Source: Tomocerus qinae
Lineage: Eukaryota; Arthropoda; Collembola; Entomobryomorpha; Tomoceridae
Direction of reading: 5' to 3'
DNA: 64,000 nucleotides
Assembly: GCA_020055645.1 (NCBI GenBank)
Contig: JAECZT010000008.1
Location: forward strand, 682,001 to 746,000
This document shows positions 24,423-38,449 of this stretch, piece by piece. The position numbers and the translations under genes are program-made. Numbering within the stretch: position 1 is the stretch's first letter; each line of letters starts with the position of its first letter. Under the pieces are notes generated by a model, which saw nothing but the letters and a program-made list of their open reading frames with translations, did not search any database and was not told the origin of the DNA.

Positions 24423-27400
24423 AATTATTAAATCTTGAATTTCAACTCTTAAAAATTATTTTTTAAGCTTTTTGCCTCGTACAAGTTTAAAAAATAATTA
24501 AAACTGTTGAATGTTATTTTTAAGCTTTTTGGCTCGTATAAGCATTAAATCCTGAATTTCAACTCTTGAAAATTATTTTTTAAACTTTTTGCCTCGTACA
24601 AGTTTAAAAAATAATTGAAAGTGTTGAATGTTATTTTTAAGCTTTTTGTCTCGTATAAGTATTAAATCATGAGTTTCAACTCTTGAAAATTATTTTTTAA
24701 ACTTTTTGGCTCGTACAAGCATTAAATCATGAATTTCAACTCTTGAAAATTATTTTTTTAGCTTTTTGCCTCGTACAAGCTTACAAAATAATTAAAACTG
24801 TAAATGTTATTTGTTGGCTTTTTGGCTCGTATAAGTATTAAATCATGAATTTCAACTCTTAAAAATTATTTTTTAAACTTTTCGCTTCGTACAAGTTTAA
24901 AAAATAACTAAAACTGTAAATGTTATTTGTAGGCTTTTTGGCTCGTACAAGTATTAAATCATGAATTTCAACTCTTGAAAATTATTTTTTAAACTTTTTG
25001 GCTCGTACAAGTATTAAATCATGAGTTTCAACTCTTCAAAATTATTTTTTCAACTTTTTGCCTCGTACAAGTTTAAAAAATAATTAAAACTGTTGAATGT
25101 TATTTTTAAGCTTTTTGGCTCGTATAAGTATTAAATCATGAATTTCAACTCTTGAAAATTATTTTTTAAGCTTTTTGGCTCGTACAAGTATTAAATCATG
25201 AATTTCAACTCTTAAAAATTATTTTTTAAATTTTTTGGCACGTACAAGTATTAAATCATGAGTTTCAACTCTTGAAAATTATTTTTTAAACTTTTTGCCT
25301 CGTACAAGTTTAAAAAATAATTAAAACTCCTGTATGTTATTTTTAAGCTTTTTGGCTCGTATAAGTATTAAATCATGAATTTCAACTCTTGAAAATTATT
25401 TTTTAAGCTTTTTGGCTCGTACAAGTATTAAATCATGAATTTCAACTCTTTAAAATTATTTTTTAAATTTTTTGGCACGTACAAGTATTAAATCATGAGT
25501 TTCAACTCCTGAAAATTATTTTTTAAACTTTTTGCCTCGTACAAGTTTAGAAAATAATTAAAACTGTTGAATGTTATTTTTAAGCTTTTTGGCTCGTATA
25601 AGTATTAAATCATGAATTTCAACTCTTGAAAATTATTTTTTAAGCTTTTTGGCTCGTACAAGTATTAAATCATGAATTTCAACTTTTTAAAATTATTTTT
25701 CAAATTTTTTGTCACGTACAAGTATTAAATCATGAATTTCAACTCTTGAAAATTATTTTTTAAACTGTTTGGCTCGTACAAGTATTAAATCTTGAATTTC
25801 AATTCTTGAAAATTATTTTTTAAACTTTTTGCCTCGTACAAGTTTAAAAAATAATTAAAACTGTTGAATGTTATTTTTAAGCTTTTTGGCTCGTACAAGT
25901 ATTAAATCATGAATTTAAACTCTTGAAAATTATTTTTTAAACTTTTTGCCTCGTACAAGTTTAAAAAATAATTAAAACTGTTGAATGTTATTTTTAAGCT
26001 TTTTGGCTCGTATAAGTATTAAATCATGAGTTTCAACTCTTGAAAATTATTTTTTAAACTTTTTGGCTCGTACAAGCATTAAATCATGAATTTCAACTCT
26101 TGAAAATTATTTTTTAAGCTTTTTGCCTCGTACAAGCTTACAAAATAATTAAAACTGTAAATGTTATTTGTTGGCTTTTTGGCTCGTATAAGTATTAAAT
26201 CATGAATTTCAACTCTTAAAAATTATTTTTTAACTTTTCGCTTCGTACAAGTTTAAAAAATAACTAAAACTGTAAATGTTATTTGTAGGCTTTTTGGCTC
26301 GTACAAGTATTAAATCATGAATTTCAACTCTTGAAAATTATTTTTTAAACTTTTTGGCTCGTACAAGTATTAAATCATGAGTTTCAACTCTTGAAAATTA
26401 TTTTTTAAGCTTTTTGCCTCGTACAAGTTTAAAAAATAATTAAAACTGTTGAATGTTATTTTTAAGCTTTTTGGCTCGTATAAGTATTAAATCATGAATT
26501 TCAACTCTTGAAAATTATTTTTTAAGCTTTTTGGCTCGTACAAGTATTAAATCATGAATTTCAACTCTTAAAAATTATTTTTTAAATTTTTTGGCACGTA
26601 CAAGTATTAAATCATGAATTTCAACTCTTGAAAATTATTTTTTAAACTTTTTGGCTCGTACAAGTATTAAATCATGAATTTCAATTCTTGAAAATTATTT
26701 TTTAAACTTTTTGCCTCGTACAAGTTTAAAAAATAATTAAAACTGTTGAATGTTATTTTTAAGCTTTTTGGCTCGTATAAGTATTAAATCATGAATTTCA
26801 ACTCTTGAAAATTATTTTTTAAGCTTTTTGGCTCGTACAAGTATTAAATCATGAATTTCAACTCTTGAAAATTATTTTTTAAACTTTTTGCCTCGTACAA
26901 GTTTAAAAAATAATTAAAACTGTTGAATGTTATTTTTAAGCTTTTTGGCTCGTATAAGTATTAAATCATGAATTTCAACTCTTGAAAATTATTTTTTAAA
27001 CTTTTTGGCTCGTACAAGTATTAAATCATGAATTTCAACTCTTGAAAATTATTTTTTAAACTTTTTGCCTCGTACAAGTTTAAAAAATAATTAAAACTGT
27101 TGAATACTATTTTTAAGCCTTTTGGCTCGTACAATTATTAAATCTTGAATTTCAACTCTTGAAAATTAATTTTTAAGCTTTTTGCCTCGTACAAGTTCAA
27201 AAAATAATTAAAACTGTTGAATGTTATTTTTAAGCTTTTTGGCTCGTATAAGCATTAAATCCTGAATTTCAACTCTTGAAAATTATTTTTTAAGCTTTTT
27301 GCCTCGTACAAGTTTAAAAAATATTTAAAACTTTTGAATGTTGTTTCTAAGCTTTTTCGCTCGTACAAGTATTAAATCATGAATTTCAACCCTTGAAAAT

Positions 27401-27841
27401 TATTTTTTAAACTTTTTGGCTCGCACAAGTATTAAATCATGAATTTCAACTCTTGAAAATTATTTTTTAAACTTTTTGCCTCGTACAAGTTTAAAAAATA
27501 ATTAAAACTCTTGAAAATTATTTTTTAAGCCTTTTGGCTCATACAATTAATAAATCTTGAATTTCAACTCTTGAAAATTATTTTTTAAACTTTTTGGCTC
27601 GTACAAGTATTAAATCATGAATTTCAACTCTTGAAAATTATTTTTTTAGCTTTTTGCCTCGTACAAGTTTACAAAATAATTAAAACTGTAAATGTTATTT
27701 GTTGGCTTTTTGGCTCGCACAAGTATTAATTCATGAATTTCAACTCTTGAAAATTATTTTTTAAACTTTTCGCCTTGTACAAGTTTAAAAAATAACTAAA
27801 ACTGTTGAATGTTATTTTTAAGCCTTTTGGCTCGTACAATT
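24423..27841. repeat. Satellite block between copies 3 and 4 (3,419 bp)
   Basis: The first 235 bp are the usual right flank. A junction lies near 24658, where the 'gtctcgtataag' monomer runs directly into the 'catgagtttc' monomer. From there to the next insert the block is colinear with 41.7-44.8 kb, sharing the rare 'actcctgtatg' (25326 and 42310) and 'ttgtcacg'. It has one A monomer more than that partner block. Confidence 0.93.
27502..27545. repeat. Chimeric B/A monomer with a mutated core following
   Basis: The B start 'aattaaaact' passes straight into the A tail 'cttgaaaattattttttaag' where other units have the B tail. The next core reads CTCATACAATTAAT, losing the CpG. The partner block near 44490 is normal, so this is a private conversion or exchange scar. 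Confidence 0.75.
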
Positions 27842-29420
27842 GAAATCCTGACGGGAACAAGGGGGAATCTCGAATAGTTAAAAATATAACATTAATTCCA
27901 ATAGCAACTAAGTTTGCAAATCAAAATTTTGCACATCTAGGGACTTTCCATAAACAAATTTAAAAATTTTACCAACCAAATGTGAGCACCCAAACTTACT
28001 GATATTTTCCTATCCCACACAATCGTGCATCTGCACTAGAAAATCATTGATTAGTTATAATATTACATCATTAAACTATACCTAAACCTTTGTGTGCGAA
28101 TTACACAAAATAGTGGCAAAAAACTTACAGATAAACAATGAATAGTGTTTAGGTACAGAAAGTCTAGTCCATGTCTCTAATGTTTTGTTCTTGGACTCTA
28201 TTTTAATAATAGTTGAAACATTTCTAAAAGCTGAAAATTCTTTTGGTGGCATTTAAAAAATATTTAAAAATTCTATTTAAAGTATTTTTGTTAAAAATTT
28301 CTTACTTATAAATATTCTAAGCACTTTGCGGCCCCTTCACTTAATGTCTACAGTTTAAAGCTATACTTAAGCGTAATGCGTAGTCTAATTCAAAATAGTA
28401 GTCGGATTGCTTCATTAAGGGATTGCCTTAAAAGATTGTTTTGCCACTAATGATAGTGGTGATAAGTAATCAGCAAAATTGTCATAGAGGGTAAATGTGA
28501 ATCACAAAATTCGTTTTTGTTAGGTAATTCCCTAAGGACCTTAGACCACTAGTCCTACACCCATTAAAAAATTCATCAAACGTAAGTTGTTGCACTGAAA
28601 ATTTCACATTTTTGTCTGTGTATTTTCTGACTGTTTGGAACATTCCAAACATTCAAGAAATAATTGGAGTGTTCCATGGTCGCTGATTGGCTCAACCCCT
28701 CACAAATTTTGATGTGAAAGGAGACCAACATTAGCCAGATAACCTCGGAAGCGATTCAGCTATCTGACTGGAAGTGATCAAGAATTCTTCCTAAAAGAAT
28801 AGATCCACCAGTACTTTATACCTACTAAAATACCGACTCTATTTATTAATACATAGTGCATAAGCATAAATAGGGCTATTTATTATTATATTAAAGTCAA
28901 GCAAGGATCCGGGATATAACCTTAGTGTCATAGTTCAATGTAACAACTGAAAATAGATAGTTCGATTATTTTAAAAAATTACTGCATGGCAAGTGGTTTC
29001 AAATCCTTAGATGATTTCATAAAAATATTACTAGGGTATATGGTTGTCGGATTAATCTGTCCGTAGCTGGGCAACATTTAAGGAAATTTTTTAACGATAC
29101 AATGGTTTAGTTCAAAAGAGATTTTTAAATTGAACGCACCCCATAACATTTTTTCTGACTAGGTTTTTGAATCCGACTATAATACTTTCTGGATTGCATT
29201 CCAAAGTATTTTTCAACACTGCAATGCATAAGCCCTGTCTCAGTCCTGGTTACTTATGCAAATCTCTACAGTATAGTAATCTTATCCATTTCGCGAGCAA
29301 AAAATCGAAGAGTACGTAATTCATGAACATTCCCTGAAACCTATAGTTTTGTTTATTCGTCAAATTGTAACTATATGGAAATACTAAATCGAGATTCCCC
29401 CTTGTCCCCGTTAGCATTAC
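27842..29420 (+). mobile_element. Insert copy 4
   Basis: 1,579 bp, no difference noticed. It shares its left flank of about 3.2 kb with copy 7 but has a different right flank, so an exchange boundary between the two arrangements lies in or next to the insert. Confidence 0.85.
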
Positions 29421-31891
29421 AATTATTAAATCTTGAATTTCAACTCTTAAAAATTATTTTTTAAGCTTTTTGCCTCGTACAAGTTTAAAAAATAATTAAA
29501 ACTGTTGAATGTTATTTTTAAGCTTTTTGGCTCGTATAAGCATTAAATCCTGAATTTCAACTCTTGAAAATTATTTTTTAAACTTTTTGCCTCGTACAAG
29601 TTTAAAAAATAATTGAAAGTGTTGAATGTTATTTTTAAGCTTTTTGTCTCGTATAAGTATTAAATCATGAATTTCAACTCTTGAAAATTATTTTTTAAGC
29701 TTTTTGCCTCGTACAAGTTTAAAAAATAATTAAAACCTTTGAATGTTGTTTCTAAGCTTTTTGGCTCGTACAAGTATTAAATCATGAATTTCAACTCTTT
29801 AAAATTATTTTTTAAATTTTTTGGCACGTACAAGTATTAAATCATGAATTTCAACTCTTGAAAATTATTTTTTAAACTGTTTGGCTCGTACAAGTATTAA
29901 ATCTTGAATTTCAATTCTTGAAAATTATTTTTTAAACTTTTTGCCTCGTACAAGTTTAAAAAATAATTAAAACTGTTGAATGTTATTTTTAAGCTTTTTG
30001 GCTCGTACAAGTATTAAATCATGAATTTAAACTCTTGAAAATTATTTTTTAAACTTTTTGCCTCGTACAAGTTTAAAAAATAATTAAAACTGTTGAATGT
30101 TATTTTTAAGCTTTTTGGCTCGTATAAGTATTAAATCATGAGTTTCAACTCTTGAAAATTATTTTTTAAACTTTTTGGCTCGTACAAGCATTAAATCATG
30201 AATTTCAACTCTTGAAAATTATTTTTTTTAGCTTTTTGCCTCGTACAAGCTTACAAAATAATTAAAACTGTAAATGTTATTTGTTGGCTTTTTGGCTCGT
30301 ATAAGTATTAAATCATGAATTTCAACTCTTAAAAATTATTTTTTAAACTTTTCGCTTCGTACAAGTTTAAAAAATAACTAAAACTGTAAATGTTATTTGT
30401 AGGCTTTTTGGCTCGTACAAGTATTAAATCATGAATTTCAACTCTTGAAAATTATTTTTTAAACTTTTTGGCTCGTACAAGTATTAAATCATGAGTTTCA
30501 ACTCTTGAAAATTATTTTTTCAACTTTTTGCCTCGTACAAGTTTAAAAAATAATTAAAACTGTTGAATATTATTTTTAAGCCTTTTGGCTCGTATAAGTA
30601 TTAAATCATGAATTTCAACTCTTGAAAATTATTTTTTAAACTTTTTGGCTCGTACAAGTATTAAATCATGAATTTCAACTCTTGAAAATTATTTTTTAAA
30701 CTTTTTGCCTCGTACAAGTTTAAAAAATAATTAAAACTGTTGAATGTTATTTTTAAGCTTTTTGGCTCGAATAAGCATTAAATCCTGAATTTCAACTCTT
30801 GAAAATTATTTTTTAAACTTTTTGCCTCGTACAAGTTTAAAAAATAATTGAAAGTGTTGAATGTTATTTTTAAGCTTTTTGTCTCGTATAAGTATTAAAT
30901 CATGAATTTCAACTCTTGAAAATTATTTTTTAAGCTTTTTGCCTCGTACAAGTTTAAAAAATAATTAAAACTGTTGAATGTTATTTTTAAGCTTTTTGGC
31001 TCGTATAAGTATTAAATCATGAATTTCAACTCTTGAAAATTATTTTTTAAACTTTTTGGCTCGTACAAGTATTAAATCATGAATTTCAACTCTTGAAAAT
31101 TATTTTTTAAACTTTTTGCCTCGTACAAGTTTAAAAAATAATTAAAACTGTTGAATACTATTTTTAAGCCTTTTGGCTCGTACAATTATTAAATCTTGAA
31201 TTTCAACTCTTGAAAATTAATTTTTAAGCTTTTTGCCTCGTACAAGTTCAAAAAATAATTAAAACTGTTGAATGTTATTTTTAAGCTTTTTGGCTCGTAT
31301 AAGCATTAAATCCTGAATTTCAACTCTTGAAAATTATTTTTTAAGCTTTTTGCCTCGTACAAGTTTAAAAAATATTTAAAACTTTTGAATGTTGTTTCTA
31401 AGCTTTTTCGCTCGTACAAGTATTAAATCATGAATTTCAACTCTTGAAAATTATTTTTTAAACTTTTTGGCTCGCACAAGTATTAAATCATGAATTTCAA
31501 CTCTTGAAAATTATTTTTTAAACTTTTTGCCTCGTACAAGTTTAAAAAATAATTAAAACTGTTGAATATTATTTTTAAGCCTTTTGGCTCGTACAATTAT
31601 TAAATCTTGAATTTCAACTCTTGAAAATTATTTTTTAAACTTTTTGGCTCGCACAAGTATTAAATCATGAATTTCAACTCTTGAAAATTATTTTTTTAGC
31701 TTTTTGCCTCGTACAAGTTTACAAAATAATTAAAACTGTAAATGTTATTTGTTGGCTTTTTGGCTCGCACAAGTATTAATTCATGAATTTCAACTCTTGA
31801 AAATTATTTTTTAAACTTTTCGCCTTGTACAAGTTTAAAAAATAACTAAAACTGTTGAATGTTATTTTTAAGCCTTTTGGCTCGTACAATT
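29421..31891. repeat. Satellite block between copies 4 and 5 (2,471 bp)
   Basis: Second block of the 4,049-bp unit. It differs from the block at 33471-35940 by a longer T-run near 30223-30231, by 'atttaaactc' where the other has 'atttcaactc' (about 30026), and by 'gaatattatttttaagcc' near 30566, where the others have the 'gaatgtt' and 'aagc' form. Confidence 0.93.
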
Positions 31892-33470
31892 GAAATCCTG
31901 ACGGGAACAAGGGGGAATCTCGAATAGTTAAAAATATAACATTAATTCCAATAGCAACTAAGTTTGCAAATCAAAATTTTGCACATCTAGGGACTTTCCA
32001 TAAACAAATTTAAAAATTTTACCAACCAAATGTGAGCACCCAAACTTACTGATATTTTCCTATCCCACACAATCGTGCATCTGCACTAGAAAATCATTGA
32101 TTAGTTATAATATTACATCATTAAACTATACCTAAACCTTTGTGTGCGAATTACACAAAATAGTGGCAAAAAACTTACAGATAAACAATGAATAGTGTTT
32201 AGGTACAGAAAGTCTAGTCCATGTCTCTAATGTTTTGTTCTTGGACTCTATTTTAATAATAGTTGAAACATTTCTAAAAGCTGAAAATTCTTTTGGTGGC
32301 ATTTAAAAAATATTTAAAAATTCTATTTAAAGTATTTTTGTTAAAAATTTCTTACTTATAAATATTCTAAGCACTTTGCGGCCCCTTCACTTAATGTCTA
32401 CAGTTTAAAGCTATACTTAAGCGTAATGCGTAGTCTAATTCAAAATAGTAGTCGGATTGCTTCATTAAGGGATTGCCTTAAAAGATTGTTTTGCCACTAA
32501 TGATAGTGGTGATAAGTAATCAGCAAAATTGTCATAGAGGGTAAATGTGAATCACAAAATTCGTTTTTGTTAGGTAATTCCCTAAGGACCTTAGACCACT
32601 AGTCCTACACCCATTAAAAAATTCATCAAACGTAAGTTGTTGCACTGAAAATTTCACATTTTTGTCTGTGTATTTTCTGACTGTTTGGAACATTCCAAAC
32701 ATTCAAGAAATAATTGGAGTGTTCCATGGTCGCTGATTGGCTCAACCCCTCACAAATTTTGATGTGAAAGGAGACCAACATTAGCCAGATAACCTCGGAA
32801 GCGATTCAGCTATCTGACTGGAAGTGATCAAGAATTCTTCCTAAAAGAATAGATCCACCAGTACTTTATACCTACTAAAATACCGACTCTATTTATTAAT
32901 ACATAGTGCATAAGCATAAATAGGGCTATTTATTATTATATTAAAGTCAAGCAAGGATCCGGGATATAACCTTAGTGTCATAGTTCAATGTAACAACTGA
33001 AAATAGATAGTTCGATTATTTTAAAAAATTACTGCATGGCAAGTGGTTTCAAATCCTTAGATGATTTCATAAAAATATTACTAGGGTATATGGTTGTCGG
33101 ATTAATCTGTCCGTAGCTGGGCAACATTTAAGGAAATTTTTTAACGATACAATGGTTTAGTTCAAAAGAGATTTTTAAATTGAACGCACCCCATAACATT
33201 TTTTCTGACTAGGTTTTTGAATCCGACTATAATACTTTCTGGATTGCATTCCAAAGTATTTTTCAACACTGCAATGCATAAGCCCTGTCTCAGTCCTGGT
33301 TACTTATGCAAATCTCTACAGTATAGTAATCTTATCCATTTCGCGAGCAAAAAATCAAAGAGTACGTAATTCATGAACATTCCCTGAAACCTATAGTTTT
33401 GTTTATTCGTCAAATTGTAACTATATGGAAATACTAAATCGAGATTCCCCCTTGTCCCCGTTAGCATTAC
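31892..33470 (+). mobile_element. Insert copy 5, with the one base change noticed
   Basis: 1,579 bp. At 33357 it has A where the other nine copies have G ('aaaatcaaag' against 'aaaatcgaag'). The change removes a CpG, so a C-to-T event on the minus strand would explain it. Confidence 0.86.
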
Positions 33471-35940
33471 AATTATTAAATCTTGAATTTCAACTCTTAA
33501 AAATTATTTTTTAAGCTTTTTGCCTCGTACAAGTTTAAAAAATAATTAAAACTGTTGAATGTTATTTTTAAGCTTTTTGGCTCGTATAAGCATTAAATCC
33601 TGAATTTCAACTCTTGAAAATTATTTTTTAAACTTTTTGCCTCGTACAAGTTTAAAAAATAATTGAAAGTGTTGAATGTTATTTTTAAGCTTTTTGTCTC
33701 GTATAAGTATTAAATCATGAATTTCAACTCTTGAAAATTATTTTTTAAGCTTTTTGCCTCGTACAAGTTTAAAAAATAATTAAAACCTTTGAATGTTGTT
33801 TCTAAGCTTTTTGGCTCGTACAAGTATTAAATCATGAATTTCAACTCTTTAAAATTATTTTTTAAATTTTTTGGCACGTACAAGTATTAAATCATGAATT
33901 TCAACTCTTGAAAATTATTTTTTAAACTGTTTGGCTCGTACAAGTATTAAATCTTGAATTTCAATTCTTGAAAATTATTTTTTAAACTTTTTGCCTCGTA
34001 CAAGTTTAAAAAATAATTAAAACTGTTGAATGTTATTTTTAAGCTTTTTGGCTCGTACAAGTATTAAATCATGAATTTCAACTCTTGAAAATTAATTTTT
34101 AAACTTTTTGCCTCGTACAAGTTTAAAAAATAATTAAAACTGTTGAATGTTATTTTTAAGCTTTTTGGCTCGTATAAGTATTAAATCATGAGTTTTAACT
34201 CTTGAAAATTATTTTTTAAACTTTTTGGCTCGTACAAGCATTAAATCATGAATTTCAACTCTTGAAAATTATTTTTTTAGCTTTTTGCCTCGTACAAGCT
34301 TACAAAATAATTAAAACTGTAAATGTTATTTGTTGGCTTTTTGGCTCGTATAAGTATTAAATCATGAATTTCAACTCTTAAAAATTATTTTTTAAACTTT
34401 TCGCTTCGTACAAGTTTAAAAAATAACTAAAACTGTAAATGTTATTTGTAGGCTTTTTGGCTCGTACAAGTATTAAATCATGAATTTCAACTCTTGAAAA
34501 TTATTTTTTAAACTTTTTGGCTCGTACAAGTATTAAATCATGAGTTTCAACTCTTGAAAATTATTTTTTCAACTTTTTGCCTCGTACAAGTTTAAAAAAT
34601 AATTAAAACTGTTGAATGTTATTTTTAAGCTTTTTGGCTCGTATAAGTATTAAATCATGAATTTCAACTCTTGAAAATTATTTTTTAAACTTTTTGGCTC
34701 GTACAAGTATTAAATCATGAATTTCAACTCTTGAAAATTATTTTTTAAACTTTTTGCCTCGTACAAGTTTAAAAAATAATTAAAACTGTTGAATGTTATT
34801 TTTAAGCTTTTTGGCTCGAATAAGCATTAAATCCTGAATTTCAACTCTTGAAAATTATTTTTTAAACTTTTTGCCTCGTACAAGTTTAAAAAATAATTGA
34901 AAGTGTTGAATGTTATTTTTAAGCTTTTTGTCTCGTATAAGTATTAAATCATGAATTTCAACTCTTGAAAATTATTTTTTAAGCTTTTTGCCTCGTACAA
35001 GTTTAAAAAATAATTAAAACTGTTGAATGTTATTTTTAAGCTTTTTGGCTCGTATAAGTATTAAATCATGAATTTCAACTCTTGAAAATTATTTTTTAAA
35101 CTTTTTGGCTCGTACAAGTATTAAATCATGAATTTCAACTCTTGAAAATTATTTTTTAAACTTTTTGCCTCGTACAAGTTTAAAAAATAATTAAAACTGT
35201 TGAATACTATTTTTAAGCCTTTTGGCTCGTACAATTATTAAATCTTGAATTTCAACTCTTGAAAATTAATTTTTAAGCTTTTTGCCTCGTACAAGTTCAA
35301 AAAATAATTAAAACTGTTGAATGTTATTTTTAAGCTTTTTGGCTCGTATAAGCATTAAATCCTGAATTTCAACTCTTGAAAATTATTTTTTAAGCTTTTT
35401 GCCTCGTACAAGTTTAAAAAATATTTAAAACTTTTGAATGTTGTTTCTAAGCTTTTTCGCTCGTACAAGTATTAAATCATGAATTTCAACTCTTGAAAAT
35501 TATTTTTTAAACTTTTTGGCTCGCACAAGTATTAAATCATGAATTTCAACTCTTGAAAATTATTTTTTAAACTTTTTGCCTCGTACAAGTTTAAAAAATA
35601 ATTAAAACTGTTGAATATTATTTTTAAGCCTTTTGGCTCGTACAATTATTAAATCTTGAATTTCAACTCTTGAAAATTATTTTTTAAACTTTTTGGCTCG
35701 CACAAGTATTAAATCATGAATTTCAACTCTTGAAAATTATTTTTTTAGCTTTTTGCCTCGTACAAGTTTACAAAATAATTAAAACTGTAAATGTTATTTG
35801 TTGGCTTTTTGGCTCGCACAAGTATTAATTCATGAATTTCAACTCTTGAAAATTATTTTTTAAACTTTTCGCCTTGTACAAGTTTAAAAAATAACTAAAA
35901 CTGTTGAATGTTATTTTTAAGCCTTTTGGCTCGTACAATT
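33471..35940. repeat. Satellite block between copies 5 and 6 (2,470 bp)
   Basis: Third block of the 4,049-bp unit. Private features are 'gagttttaac' near 34191 and 'gaaaattaattttt' near 34087. Otherwise the marker order is the same as in 29421-31891. Confidence 0.93.
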
Positions 35941-37519
35941 GAAATCCTGACGGGAACAAGGGGGAATCTCGAATAGTTAAAAATATAACATTAATTCCAA
36001 TAGCAACTAAGTTTGCAAATCAAAATTTTGCACATCTAGGGACTTTCCATAAACAAATTTAAAAATTTTACCAACCAAATGTGAGCACCCAAACTTACTG
36101 ATATTTTCCTATCCCACACAATCGTGCATCTGCACTAGAAAATCATTGATTAGTTATAATATTACATCATTAAACTATACCTAAACCTTTGTGTGCGAAT
36201 TACACAAAATAGTGGCAAAAAACTTACAGATAAACAATGAATAGTGTTTAGGTACAGAAAGTCTAGTCCATGTCTCTAATGTTTTGTTCTTGGACTCTAT
36301 TTTAATAATAGTTGAAACATTTCTAAAAGCTGAAAATTCTTTTGGTGGCATTTAAAAAATATTTAAAAATTCTATTTAAAGTATTTTTGTTAAAAATTTC
36401 TTACTTATAAATATTCTAAGCACTTTGCGGCCCCTTCACTTAATGTCTACAGTTTAAAGCTATACTTAAGCGTAATGCGTAGTCTAATTCAAAATAGTAG
36501 TCGGATTGCTTCATTAAGGGATTGCCTTAAAAGATTGTTTTGCCACTAATGATAGTGGTGATAAGTAATCAGCAAAATTGTCATAGAGGGTAAATGTGAA
36601 TCACAAAATTCGTTTTTGTTAGGTAATTCCCTAAGGACCTTAGACCACTAGTCCTACACCCATTAAAAAATTCATCAAACGTAAGTTGTTGCACTGAAAA
36701 TTTCACATTTTTGTCTGTGTATTTTCTGACTGTTTGGAACATTCCAAACATTCAAGAAATAATTGGAGTGTTCCATGGTCGCTGATTGGCTCAACCCCTC
36801 ACAAATTTTGATGTGAAAGGAGACCAACATTAGCCAGATAACCTCGGAAGCGATTCAGCTATCTGACTGGAAGTGATCAAGAATTCTTCCTAAAAGAATA
36901 GATCCACCAGTACTTTATACCTACTAAAATACCGACTCTATTTATTAATACATAGTGCATAAGCATAAATAGGGCTATTTATTATTATATTAAAGTCAAG
37001 CAAGGATCCGGGATATAACCTTAGTGTCATAGTTCAATGTAACAACTGAAAATAGATAGTTCGATTATTTTAAAAAATTACTGCATGGCAAGTGGTTTCA
37101 AATCCTTAGATGATTTCATAAAAATATTACTAGGGTATATGGTTGTCGGATTAATCTGTCCGTAGCTGGGCAACATTTAAGGAAATTTTTTAACGATACA
37201 ATGGTTTAGTTCAAAAGAGATTTTTAAATTGAACGCACCCCATAACATTTTTTCTGACTAGGTTTTTGAATCCGACTATAATACTTTCTGGATTGCATTC
37301 CAAAGTATTTTTCAACACTGCAATGCATAAGCCCTGTCTCAGTCCTGGTTACTTATGCAAATCTCTACAGTATAGTAATCTTATCCATTTCGCGAGCAAA
37401 AAATCGAAGAGTACGTAATTCATGAACATTCCCTGAAACCTATAGTTTTGTTTATTCGTCAAATTGTAACTATATGGAAATACTAAATCGAGATTCCCCC
37501 TTGTCCCCGTTAGCATTAC
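35941..37519 (+). mobile_element. Insert copy 6
   Basis: 1,579 bp, no difference noticed. Its left flank is the 4,049-bp unit. Its right flank resembles that of copy 1, with the private variant CTCGAATAAGC near 37631. It marks another change of arrangement at an insert. Confidence 0.85.
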
Positions 37520-38392
37520 AATTATTAAATCTTGAATTTCAACTCTTAAAAATTATTTTTTAAGCTTTTTGCCTCGTACAAGTTTAAAAAATAATTAAAA
37601 CTGTTGAATGTTATTTTTAAGCTTTTTGGCTCGAATAAGCATTAAATCCTGAATTTCAACTCTTGAAAATTATTTTTTAAACTTTTTGCCTCGTACAAGT
37701 TTAAAAAATAATTGAAAGTGTTGAATGTTATTTTTAAGCTTTTTGTCTCGTATAAGTATTAAATCATGAATTTCAACTCTTGAAAATTATTTTTTAAGCT
37801 TTTTGCCTCGTACAAGTTTAAAAAATAATTAAAACCTTTGAATGTTGTTTCTAAGCTTTTTGGCTCGTACAAGTATTAAATCATGAATTTCAACTCTTGA
37901 AAATTATTTTTTAAACTTTTTGCCTCGTACAAGTTTAAAAAATATTTAAAAGTGTTGAATATAATTTTTAAGCCTTTTGGCTCGTACAATTATTAAATCT
38001 TGAATTTCAACTCTTGAAAATTATTTTTTAAGCTTTTTGCCTCGTACAAGTTTAAAAAATAATTAAAACTGTTGAATGTTATTTTTAAGCTTTTTGGCTC
38101 GTATAAGTATTAAATCATGAATTTCAACTCTTGAAAATTATTTTTTAAACTTTTTGGCTCGTACAAGTATTAAATCATGAATTTCAATTCTTGAAAATTA
38201 TTTTTTAAACTTTTTGCCTCGTACAAGTTTAAAAAATAATTAAAACTGTTGAATGTTATTTTTAAGCTTTTTGGCTCGTATAAGTATTAAATCATGAATT
38301 TCAACTCTTGAAAATTATTTTTTAAGCTTTTTGGCTCGTACAAGTATTAAATCATGAATTTCAACTCTTGAAAATTATTTTTTAAACTTTTT

Positions 38393-38449
38393 GGCTCGTA
38401 CAAGTTTAAAAAATAATTAAAACTGTTGAATGTTATTTTTAAGCTTTTT
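38393..38449. repeat. Mis-paired monomer: GGC-type core followed by a B body
   Basis: gGCTCG precedes 'tacaagtttaaaaaataat' instead of the usual gCCTCG. A private A monomer with 'cgtataaatatt' follows, suggesting an exchange joint. Confidence 0.7.
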
